A DNA stretch of 22,650 nucleotides from Pseudomonadota bacterium (GTDB lineage: Bacteria > Pseudomonadota > Alphaproteobacteria > Acetobacterales > Acetobacteraceae). The DNA lies in NCBI GenBank assembly GCA_021828605.1, contig JAJZEG010000143.1, forward strand, positions 1-22,650, read 5' to 3'. The notes below the pieces were generated by a model. It saw nothing but the letters and a program-made list of their open reading frames with translations, had not been told where the DNA came from and did no database searches. Every line of letters starts with the position of its first letter. Positions within the stretch are counted from its first letter, which is position 1. This document shows positions 14,473-20,929 of this stretch, piece by piece. The translations under genes were made by a program, and so were the position numbers.

Positions 14473-16245
14473 ATGAGCGTGCAATTTCGGCCCATGACCG
14501 CTCAGCGTTTTTATTTCATTATTTTTTGCGCCTCCGCGCTGCTCGCCGTTATCGCCTTTCCCAGCTCGATCCTCTCGGTTTTGCACGGCCATCTGGTCGA
14601 TGGCGATAGCTATATGCGCCTGCTGCGCATCGAACAGGGGCTGCGCCGGGGTTATTTGAGCAATCGGGTTTTCCGCGATGATTCCGGCCATCCGCTGGTT
14701 ATTGAATGGTCGCGCTTGGTCGATGGGTTCATCCTGGCTTTGTCCGCACCGCTCGCCCCCTTTCTCGGCTGGCATCGCGCCTTGTTCATCGGCGGCGTTG
14801 CGACGCAACCGTTGTTTGCTGGCGCACTCGGCGTCAGTCTCGCTTTCGCAGTTGCCCCGGTCGCCGAGCGGCAATTTCTCTGGGCCGCCCCGGCCATTGG
14901 TTTGTTGCTGCCCGGGATCCGTGGTTTCGACCCGTTCGGCGTGGTGCATTATCATATCATCCTGCTCGCCAGCATCGCCCTCACCCTCGGCTGGTGCCTG
15001 CGTGCCCGCGATGGGGCGATCAGACCCATGCTTTATGCAGGCATATCGGGCGGTTTCGCAATCTGGATCATGCCGGAAACCATGCCGTTCGTCATGCTGG
15101 GTTTCGCGACGCTGGCGTTACTCTGGTTGTTTCGCCCCATCGGCGCCGGTCTCGCCGTCTGCGGTGCGGGTTTCCTGGTCACCACCAGCCTCGCCACCCT
15201 GATCGATCCACCCTATGGCGGCCCCTTGATCGCTGAAACCGATCGGCTTTCGATCATTTATGTCGCTCTCGCTGCGGCAACCTTCCTCGCCCTCCTCTGG
15301 TTTGCCATTCTTGATCGAAAAACCCTGTCATCGCCTCGGCGCGCTTCGCTCGGCATCATCGGCGCGGCGCTATGCTTTGTCGTTTGGTTAGCCCTCTATC
15401 CGCGGGTGGCCCTCGGCCCGTTCGGGCTGATCCCCGGTCGCGATATGCGCCTGTTCTATGGGCACATGACCGAGGTGCAGCCGGTCACCAGCCTTGATGG
15501 GATCGGCGGTCTCCTGGCGCCGGGCTTGGTGGCCGCCGCTTATGCGCTGTTCCGCGCGATCACCGACCGCACTGATCGGCGCGCGGTGATCGCCTGGATT
15601 ATGCTTGCGGTCGGCATTCTGCTCGCCGTAGGCCTCACCCAGCGCATGCTGATTTTCCAGCAAATTCCCGCCGGTTTCGTCGCTGCCTTGGTGCCAATCG
15701 CGCTAACCCAGATAACCCGTCTCGAACCAGCCACCCCGATCCGTGCCGCGAGTTTGCGGATCGGCTTGCTCGCCGTGCTGATTTTCGGCCCCTATATGCC
15801 CAGCATCATCAAAGCCGAACTTCATCCGAGCAAGCCACATCAGGCGCTATGCTCCACCGACGGCATCGCACCCCTGCTCGCACCGGCCAGCGGCAAAATC
15901 GTGCTCACTAATGTCGATTATGTGCCGCAACTCCTGTACCGCACCCGGATCATCGCTGTCGGATCACTATACCAGCACGGCATTGCGGGCTATTTGCTTG
16001 ACCGCACCGCCTGGCGCACGCCGGTCGGCACCACGCCGCCGCCGCAGTTCCAGCGCACCGGCGCGCAATTTGTGTTATTTTGTAACACAAAGCAGCTTAA
16101 TTATCTCGGCCAGCCAACCAAGCTCGATGCCCTATGGCCAAGCCTCGCGCAGCACCGCCTCCCACCGTGGCTGCACCAGATTGGCCCGACCACCGCCCAA
16201 GGTTTCCGGTTATATCGGGTCGTGGGGCGCGCAAAATCGCATTGA
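14473..16245 (+). CDS. GT-C-like multi-pass membrane protein, function unassigned
   Basis: 590 residues from ATG 14473, or 583 from ATG 14494. The same frame is open back to a GTG at 14293, but that part is antisense to the GT87 gene and lacks membrane character. About a dozen hydrophobic segments are followed by a soluble C-terminal domain of about 150 residues. The first loop carries HLVDGDSYMRLLR, then VIEWSRLVDG; a later loop has FDPFGVVHYHIIL. This D-x-D-x-x-MR, WSRLVD, xxHH-like series recalls bacterial membrane proteins with an STT3/GT-C-like fold that use lipid-linked sugars. The match to the second motif (usually DHH) is imperfect, HYH here. Stop TGA is 41 bp before flp1, so co-transcription with the pilin is possible. 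A role in pilin or surface glycosylation is conjecture. Confidence 0.6.
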   Translation: MSVQFRPMTAQRFYFIIFCASALLAVIAFPSSILSVLHGHLVDGDSYMRLLRIEQGLRRGYLSNRVFRDDSGHPLVIEWSRLVDGFILALSAPLAPFLGWHRALFIGGVATQPLFAGALGVSLAFAVAPVAERQFLWAAPAIGLLLPGIRGFDPFGVVHYHIILLASIALTLGWCLRARDGAIRPMLYAGISGGFAIWIMPETMPFVMLGFATLALLWLFRPIGAGLAVCGAGFLVTTSLATLIDPPYGGPLIAETDRLSIIYVALAAATFLALLWFAILDRKTLSSPRRASLGIIGAALCFVVWLALYPRVALGPFGLIPGRDMRLFYGHMTEVQPVTSLDGIGGLLAPGLVAAAYALFRAITDRTDRRAVIAWIMLAVGILLAVGLTQRMLIFQQIPAGFVAALVPIALTQITRLEPATPIRAASLRIGLLAVLIFGPYMPSIIKAELHPSKPHQALCSTDGIAPLLAPASGKIVLTNVDYVPQLLYRTRIIAVGSLYQHGIAGYLLDRTAWRTPVGTTPPPQFQRTGAQFVLFCNTKQLNYLGQPTKLDALWPSLAQHRLPPWLHQIGPTTAQGFRLYRVVGRAKSH

Positions 16246-16286
16246 TTTTCCTTGCCAAGCCGGTTCAAAACGATTAAACGACAATT

Positions 16287-16493
16287 ATGTACAAATATTT
16301 AATGTTTTGTATCAAACGAAATCGACCCCGGATCGGCGCGTTCCTTGCATCCGACCGCGGCGTTACCGCCATCGAATATGGTCTGATTACCTTACTGATC
16401 GCAGTGCCGATTATCGGCTTGCTGGTGGGAATGGGCGGTCATCTCACCACAATTTTTACCCATGTCAATAATGGATTTTCCCACGCATCGTAA
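16287..16493 (+). CDS. Flp/Fap-type pilin, divergent paralogue (flp1)
   Basis: A 68-residue type IVb prepilin. The processing signature RG-VTAIEYGLI is at residues 24-33, with the conserved Glu and Tyr at mature positions 5 and 6; cleavage after Gly25 gives a 43-residue mature pilin. The 25-residue leader is long and contains Cys8 and six basic residues. The helix has VPIIG at mature 15-19, a proline not seen in the second pilin, and a Thr/His/Asn-rich end. The gene is AT-rich at its 5' end. No Shine-Dalgarno is visible before ATG 16287; ATG 16302 would shorten the leader by five residues. Lying 41 bp after the GT-C gene, it may be weakly expressed and act as a minor pilin. An alternative is a decaying duplicate. 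Confidence 0.8.
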   Translation: MYKYLMFCIKRNRPRIGAFLASDRGVTAIEYGLITLLIAVPIIGLLVGMGGHLTTIFTHVNNGFSHAS

Positions 16494-16655
16494 CGATATA
16501 ATCCCACCGTCTTAAGTTTAGTTCGCACCACGCCATTCACCGGCGTTCAGCCAAACAGGATCTATAAACAGCCTTGTCCAAAAAGTCAGGGAGAATACCA
16601 TTTTTCCTAAATTTTCCTGTTTACCCATTATTGATACGGTCTTTTCAACAAAATA

Positions 16656-16683
16656 TTGACGTTTATTCAGAATTAAGTATAGT
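16656..16683 (+). promoter_or_regulatory. Sigma-70-like promoter for flp2
   Basis: TTGACG (16656-16661), a 16-bp spacer and TATAGT (16678-16683) make the best housekeeping-type promoter in the window. The predicted start near 16690 leaves an untranslated leader of about 145 nt before the flp2 ATG. The AT-rich upstream sequence could act as an UP element. Confidence 0.65.
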
Positions 16684-16725
16684 TAAGCCCATGGACTTTT
16701 GTGGTTCATGAAGCTTTGGCAATTA

Positions 16726-16744
16726 CGGGTCGCGGTGCGACCCG
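16726..16744 (+). promoter_or_regulatory. Perfect hairpin in the flp2 5' leader
   Basis: CGGGTCGC (16726-16733) and GCGACCCG (16737-16744) form an 8-bp GC-rich stem with a 3-base loop, about 35 nt after the predicted transcription start. It is not followed by U, so it is more likely an mRNA-stabilising or regulator-binding structure than a terminator. Confidence 0.55.
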
Positions 16745-16835
16745 CGAGAGCCGGTCCGCAACGGCCAGCGGTGGTGTAAGCCCCGATCGCTTCTTGGTTG
16801 TCTCGACTTCAACTTTTTCCTGGAAGGGAAGCAAA

Positions 16836-17000
16836 ATGTTGACCAAACTTTGGAATGATCAGCGCGGCGTTACCGCGATTGAATATGGCCTGATCGCCGC
16901 CCTGATCGCCGTCGCCATCATCGGGATCCTTACCGCCGTTGGTGGTAGTTTGAAGAATGTGTTTGGTGCCGTGAACACCCAACTGACGGACGCGGCCTAA
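16836..17000 (+). CDS. Flp/Fap-type major pilin (flp2)
   Basis: A 54-residue type IVb prepilin. It has an 11-residue leader (MLTKLWNDQRG) and a 43-residue mature part beginning VTAIEYGLIAALIAVAIIG, a near-consensus Flp sequence with Glu5 and Tyr6. It is cleaved by the CpaA peptidase and polymerised into the Tad pilus. The ATG at 16836 is preceded by GGAAGGGAAG at good spacing and is chosen over an in-frame GTG at 16701, which would add 45 unrelated residues and cover the leader hairpin. A strong promoter, a long structured leader, a good SD and a stable 3' hairpin together mark it as the highly expressed major pilin. In Caulobacter the equivalent gene is pilA. Confidence 0.93.
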   Translation: MLTKLWNDQRGVTAIEYGLIAALIAVAIIGILTAVGGSLKNVFGAVNTQLTDAA

Positions 17001-17016
17001 CGCAGTCCGGCCATTT

Positions 17017-17050
17017 GATGCCCTCGCCCGGTTATCCGAGCGAGGGCATC
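17017..17050 (+). other. Stable 11-bp hairpin after flp2, no U-tract
   Basis: GATGCCCTCGC (17017-17027) pairs perfectly with GCGAGGGCATC (17040-17050), and CGG-TTAT-CCG inside the loop can extend it. GAATCGTGCC follows, with no U-run. This suits an mRNA 3' stabiliser or partial terminator that lets pilin transcript accumulate above cpaA-F. Confidence 0.7.
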
Positions 17051-17241
17051 GAATCGTGCCATTAACAGAATTCCTATTTCGTTAGTAAATTACGCGCGCG
17101 CCCAGCGCGCGAAAAAATTCGGCCACCGTTATTACCGGCCGCAAAAATTAACGCGACACATGAAAAAAATTGTGATATGTCAGTGATCTGAATAGGAATC
17201 TGCGGCAAAAATGCTGTGGTGGGTCTGGGAGCTTCAAATCG
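17051..17241 (+). other. Gap between flp2 and cpaA
   Basis: 191 bp without a credible gene. It contains a GCGCGC-GCCCA-GCGCGC hairpin near 17095-17115 and a distant 9-bp inverted repeat (ATTCCTATT 17070-17078, AATAGGAAT 17191-17199). TTGTGA near 17170 with TAGGAA 17 bp later is a poor promoter match. cpaA may depend on flp2 read-through. Confidence 0.4.
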
Positions 17242-17790
17242 GTGGCAGCGATACTGACGGCAGCTTTTCTGGTGCATAGTCTGACCGTAATCGTTATCGG
17301 TCTGCTGATTTATGCTGCTTTGCATGATTTTGCGGCGCGCACCGTACCAAACTTGGTGTCTGTGACAATTTTGTTTGTCGGTGCCGCCATCAGGGCGATC
17401 GAACACAATATGTTGGTGGGATTGGCCGTCGCGCTCGCAAGTTTTGTGTGCCTCTTGCCGCTCTGGTTGCTCGGCGTGGTCGGCGGGGGTGATGTGAAGC
17501 TCTGGACGGCACTCGCTTTAGTGTTGCCGCCCACCGTTCCCGACCAAATTGGCTTTGTTCTAAGCGTATTCGTACTTGGCGGATTGCTAGCAATCGTCTA
17601 CCTCGGATTGCGTATGATCATTCCACAACCCTCTTTTGTTGGTGTGCGCCAAGGGTCTTTGCCAGTCCGCGTGCTGCGCGCCGAGGCCTGGCGCATTTCG
17701 CATCGCGGTCCTCTGCCTTACGCCATGGCAATCGCCGCTGGCGGTTTTTTGATCCTCGCTGAACCTATGCTTAACCGCGTCGGAGTGTAA
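17242..17790 (+). CDS. cpaA: Prepilin peptidase CpaA (TadV)
   Basis: A 182-residue inner-membrane aspartic protease of the A24 family. The two catalytic Asp are visible: Asp29 in ALHDFAARTVPN and Asp84 in GGGDVKLW, the latter being the family GGGD motif. Several hydrophobic helices surround them, and GPLPYAMAIAAGG near the end is a typical last-helix motif. The domain lacks the N-methylation part of PilD, as expected for the short Tad peptidase. It removes the Flp leaders after Gly. GTG 17242 has GGGAG about 11 bases upstream; a GTG at 17272 is a less likely start. The stop is one base before the cpaB ATG. Confidence 0.9.
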   Translation: MAAILTAAFLVHSLTVIVIGLLIYAALHDFAARTVPNLVSVTILFVGAAIRAIEHNMLVGLAVALASFVCLLPLWLLGVVGGGDVKLWTALALVLPPTVPDQIGFVLSVFVLGGLLAIVYLGLRMIIPQPSFVGVRQGSLPVRVLRAEAWRISHRGPLPYAMAIAAGGFLILAEPMLNRVGV

Positions 17791-17791
17791 C

Positions 17792-18634
17792 ATGGTTTAC
17801 CGTTATATTGTTCTCGGCGTTATGGGACTCGCGGTCATCGCACTGCTCCTGCTCGGGGTCGATCTGTTATACCCGCACCCCAAGCCAGTCGCCGCCGCCC
17901 AACCAACCGCGCAGGTGTTGGTTGCGGCCGTCGCGCTGTCAGCGGGCACTCTCATTCAACCCGGCGAAATCGGCGCGCAGCCGGTGGTTAAAAATATTGT
18001 GCCGAAGGATGCAATTCTCGATACCCCGGCGGGCCGCTCCTCGCTGATCGGCGCGATGGTGCGTCACACAATTTCGCCCGGCACGCCGATCAATATCAGT
18101 AATGTTATTCGCCCCGGTGATCATGGTTTCCTCGCGGCGGTGCTCAAGCCCGGCAAGCGCGCCATCACCATCGGGGTCGACGCGATCAGTGATTCTGCGG
18201 GACTGATCTGGCCGGGTGATCATGTGGATGTGGTGTTGACCCAGTCCCTTAACGCGCCCCAATTGCCGGCCGGCCATCAGCTCGCCGCAGAAATCGTGTT
18301 GTCGGATGTGCAAGTCATCGCGACCGGCCAACGTATTGTTCAAGGGGGCGATCAAACCGCACCCGGACAACAAAATTTGCAAGCAACAACGGTGACCCTG
18401 GAAGTGTCGTCGATCCAGGCCGAGCATTTGGCCATCGCCGAAAAGCTCGGTCCGTTATCGTTGCTGGTTCACTCTGCCGAACATGGCAGTAAAATAGCGA
18501 GCACGCAGCCGATCAAACCGATCTGGGCCAATGCCGTTTCGCCCGCACTGAATGATACTAATCCCAATCAAAACAGGGTGACCACGATGAAAGTGTTTGA
18601 GGGTAGTTCCAACGGCCAGGATTTCAAATTCTGA
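17792..18634 (+). CDS. cpaB: Tad pilus assembly protein CpaB (RcpC)
   Basis: A 280-residue protein anchored by one N-terminal helix (about 5-26, VLGVMGLAVIALLLLGVDLL). A SAF domain follows (about 42-110, VLVAAVALSAGTLIQPGEIG and HTISPGTPINISNVI), then the RcpC/CpaB domain (about 115-245, with LKPGKRAITIGVDAISDSAG and IWPGDHVDVVLTQ). CpaB works in the periplasm with the secretin; the SAF fold may touch peptidoglycan or glycans. It begins one base after cpaA, and its TGA shares an A with the cpaC ATG (TGATG), so the genes are translationally coupled. Length and order are normal for the family. Confidence 0.93.
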   Translation: MVYRYIVLGVMGLAVIALLLLGVDLLYPHPKPVAAAQPTAQVLVAAVALSAGTLIQPGEIGAQPVVKNIVPKDAILDTPAGRSSLIGAMVRHTISPGTPINISNVIRPGDHGFLAAVLKPGKRAITIGVDAISDSAGLIWPGDHVDVVLTQSLNAPQLPAGHQLAAEIVLSDVQVIATGQRIVQGGDQTAPGQQNLQATTVTLEVSSIQAEHLAIAEKLGPLSLLVHSAEHGSKIASTQPIKPIWANAVSPALNDTNPNQNRVTTMKVFEGSSNGQDFKF

Positions 18635-20403
18635 TGCGCCCGATAACCCTCCTGCGCTCAGTGAGCGCCCTGGCCTTGCTGCTTGCAATCGCCCCGCCGG
18701 AAACATTGGCGGTCAGCATCCCGGCCCCCCCACCGCCTGGTGCGGCAATCCAGGCGATGAACGGCGGCGAAATCGCCAATGAGCCGCTGTCGGCCCCGGC
18801 ACGGGTGTTGATGGCGCAATACGCCAAGCCGCAAATTGCCCAATATGTGCAACCAATTGGCCCTGTATCGGTCGCGCCGGACGGGGTCATTCCGGTCGAT
18901 CATATGCCGATGGCCCCGGCGGGGCTGCGTCATCTGCCGGTGCATCTCGCCGCGTCACGTCCGCAGCCTTTGTTAGCGCCGGATGCGGGCAACAGCACCT
19001 CCCCGGCCATCCGCAAGCCGTCATCCGACGCTCTGTCACCCAATTATGTGGCACCAAGCTCATCGCGTGACTCTCTGGCGCAAAGCCACGCCAAACCGCC
19101 GCATCCCACCATCGGCAGTATCGGCCTCACCACCGGCAATGGCCGGCTGATCACGGTGCCCGCCTCAGTCGCTAACGTGTTTGTGGCGGACCCGAAAATC
19201 ATCGCGGTGCGTCCAGCAAGCCCGGACAAATTGTTCATTTTCGGGAAATCATCAGGCCTGACCACCATGGTCGCGACGGATGCGCACGGTAATCTGATTG
19301 CGCATTATCAGGTCAGCGTGACCCCATCGCCCTATCCGTCGGTTCGGATCAAAGAAGCGGCCCGGCAGGAAGCGCCGAACGCCCATATCCACATCACCAC
19401 TGAAAAAGGTGGCGTTGTCGTGTCGGGGACCGTCAATACGCCCGCGGAAGATTACGCCATCATGAAACACGCCCAGCTGGTCGCGGGCAAAAAGGGTAAG
19501 GTTTTCAACCTCACGAACGTCAGTCAGCCGCAGCAGGTGATGGTCAAAGTGCGCATCGCCTCGATGTCACGCACCATCACCCAGCAGCTCGGGATTAACT
19601 GGCAGAGTCTCGGCAATGGTGTCGCGATCGGCAAATTTTTGTTCGGTTTTTCCACCGTCGGCAATCTGATCAGTTCAACGGCGGCGTCGGCTCAGTCGGC
19701 GGGGGCGTATAATTTGCAGTTCCCCAATGGCACCGTCCCGATCGATGCGGTGCTGAATGCGCTCAACACCGACAATTTGGCGCATATTCTCGCGGAACCA
19801 ACCCTGACCGCTTTGTCCGGTCAAACCGCCAGCTTTATCGATGGTGGGTCATTTCCGGTGCCGGTTCCGGGTCAAAATGGCCAAATCTCGGTGCAATACC
19901 AAAATTATGGTGTGCAGCTCTCGTTCAAGCCGGTGGTGCTCAATAACGGCAGCATCGTGCTGACCGTCAATCCAACGGTCAGTTCGCCCAGCACCCAGAA
20001 CGCGTTCCAAATCGCGGTCGCGGGTGAATCACTGGTGGTGCCGTCCTTAACCGAGCAATCGGCCTCCACCACCGTGGTGTTGGGCAGCGGGCAAACCTTC
20101 GCCATTGCCGGTTTGCTCTACAATACCAGCAACCAAACCGACACATCCGTGCCGGGTCTGGGCCAAGTCCCGGTTTTGGGTGGTGCGTTCCGCTCTGATA
20201 ATTACAGCCGTCAGCAGGAAGAGCTGGTGATTTTGGTAACGCCCTATGTGGTCAAACCCGTGAACAATCCCGGCGAGCTGGCCACGCCAAATGATGGGTT
20301 TCGCCCGCCCAATCAGTTGCAGCGATTCTTGTTATTGCAAAATAATGGTTCAACCGCCGTCCATGCGACAATCCCGGGCCAAGCAGGGTTTATGGTACGA
20401 TGA
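18634..20403 (+). CDS. cpaC: Tad secretin CpaC (RcpA)
   Basis: A 589-residue outer-membrane secretin. The signal peptide is about residues 1-26 (cleavage near TLA). A 120-residue Pro/Ala/Ser-rich segment follows (about 28-155), which is long for CpaC. The conserved N-domain (about 160-230, GRLITVPASVANVFVADPKI) comes next, a BON-like domain about 240-305 (HIHITTEKGGVVVSGTV), then the secretin beta-domain about 310-555 with VPVPGQNGQISVQYQNYG, LSFKPVVLNNGSIVLTVNP and VPGLGQVPVLGGAF. It forms the ring through which the Flp pilus exits. The 3' end overlaps cpaD by ATGA. The extra disordered segment explains why it exceeds the common length of about 450-520; its function is unknown. Confidence 0.93.
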   Translation: MRPITLLRSVSALALLLAIAPPETLAVSIPAPPPPGAAIQAMNGGEIANEPLSAPARVLMAQYAKPQIAQYVQPIGPVSVAPDGVIPVDHMPMAPAGLRHLPVHLAASRPQPLLAPDAGNSTSPAIRKPSSDALSPNYVAPSSSRDSLAQSHAKPPHPTIGSIGLTTGNGRLITVPASVANVFVADPKIIAVRPASPDKLFIFGKSSGLTTMVATDAHGNLIAHYQVSVTPSPYPSVRIKEAARQEAPNAHIHITTEKGGVVVSGTVNTPAEDYAIMKHAQLVAGKKGKVFNLTNVSQPQQVMVKVRIASMSRTITQQLGINWQSLGNGVAIGKFLFGFSTVGNLISSTAASAQSAGAYNLQFPNGTVPIDAVLNALNTDNLAHILAEPTLTALSGQTASFIDGGSFPVPVPGQNGQISVQYQNYGVQLSFKPVVLNNGSIVLTVNPTVSSPSTQNAFQIAVAGESLVVPSLTEQSASTTVVLGSGQTFAIAGLLYNTSNQTDTSVPGLGQVPVLGGAFRSDNYSRQQEELVILVTPYVVKPVNNPGELATPNDGFRPPNQLQRFLLLQNNGSTAVHATIPGQAGFMVR

Positions 20404-20822
20404 CATCTTTCTCAAACATCCCTTCAAACATCACACGGTCATGGCGTCTCGCGCTGATCGTCCCGGCCTTGATCGGCGCGACGCTGGCTTTGGCAGGCTG
20501 CACCCAGTTCGATCCGTATCAGCGCACCGGCACCTGGCACGCCAATAACGCGATCAATCATAATATCGCTGTCGAATTGCAAAACCCATCGGACATGATC
20601 CGCGGCGAAAGCCATCCGGTGATCACCGGCGGGATCGCCGTCGGCGCGATCTCCGGCATCGAGAAAAAATCGGGTGGTTCAGGGGGCGGCGGCTCGGCGG
20701 GTGGCGGCGCAGGCGGCGGCGCTGGTGGTGCGGGTGCCGGTGCGGGCGCCGGTGCTGGCGGGGGGGCAGGCGGCGGAATGGGCGGCGCTGGCGGTGGAAC
20801 CGGTGGCGGCGGGGGTTATTAA
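20400..20822 (+). CDS. cpaD: CpaD-like pilus lipoprotein with glycine-rich tail
   Basis: A 140-residue lipoprotein. The lipobox LALAGC places the lipidated Cys at about 34, after a hydrophobic signal. The next 50 residues contain GTWHANNAINHNIAVELQNP and SDMIRGES, which matches the C-terminal signature of CpaD (N-L-A-A-Q-V-A-N-P-x-D-L-x-R). The larger N-terminal part of ordinary CpaD (about 200-230 residues overall) is missing. Residues about 90-140 are a Gly/Ala/Ser run with few other residues, of low complexity and high GC. CpaD aids localisation of the secretin in the outer membrane. It starts within the cpaC stop (ATGA), so it is part of the operon. GGGTT-ATT-AACCC spans its stop. Identity as cpaD rests on position, lipobox and the short motif. 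Confidence 0.7.
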   Translation: MTSFSNIPSNITRSWRLALIVPALIGATLALAGCTQFDPYQRTGTWHANNAINHNIAVELQNPSDMIRGESHPVITGGIAVGAISGIEKKSGGSGGGGSAGGGAGGGAGGAGAGAGAGAGGGAGGGMGGAGGGTGGGGGY

Positions 20823-20873
20823 CCCAAGCTAAATTCAATGAGCGCAAAGAAACAAGACAAATTGATTAAAATG

Positions 20874-20884
20874 TGGTATATAAT
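20874..20884 (+). promoter_or_regulatory. Possible internal promoter before cpaE
   Basis: TGGTATATAAT contains an extended -10 (TG-N-TATATA) and an overlapping consensus TATAAT (20879-20884) in a short AT-rich island in the 107-bp cpaD-cpaE gap. No good -35 is found at 16-18 bp, so this is tentative. It would allow cpaE and cpaF to be made independently of the pilin operon. Confidence 0.3.
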
Positions 20885-20929
20885 TTCTTCGAGCGTTGGC
20901 CCCAGTCAGGGTTGAAGGAGAAAATAGGG

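Larger units (their letters stand above)
16494..16835 (+). other. 342-bp leader region before flp2
   Basis: No credible gene is seen. The first 190 bases are AT-rich compared with the surroundings and contain no clear terminator for flp1; a 4-bp CGCC/GGCG stem near 16530 is too weak. A direct repeat TTTTCCT occurs near 16605 and 16616. The flp2 promoter (16656-16683), a leader hairpin (16726-16744) and the flp2 SD occupy the right half. Confidence 0.6.

Noticed and set aside
16497..16502. TATAAT right after the flp1 stop
   Set aside because: No acceptable -35 at 16-18 bp upstream and no gene that needs it.
16701..16835. 45-codon N-terminal extension of flp2 from a GTG
   Set aside because: It covers the leader hairpin and would give an abnormally long prepilin leader; ATG 16836 has a good SD.
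17070..17199. 9-bp inverted repeat ATTCCTATT / AATAGGAAT 112 bp apart
   Set aside because: Too short and isolated, with no transposase or target duplication; likely chance in AT-rich sequence.
17074..17406. Open frame of 110 codons on the minus strand over the flp2-cpaA gap
   Set aside because: It overlaps the start of cpaA, has no SD and no recognisable domain.
20670..20820. G-rich low-complexity stretch considered as a repeat array
   Set aside because: It is in frame and encodes the Gly/Ala tail of the CpaD-like protein; units are irregular, so it is coding low complexity and not a CRISPR or satellite.
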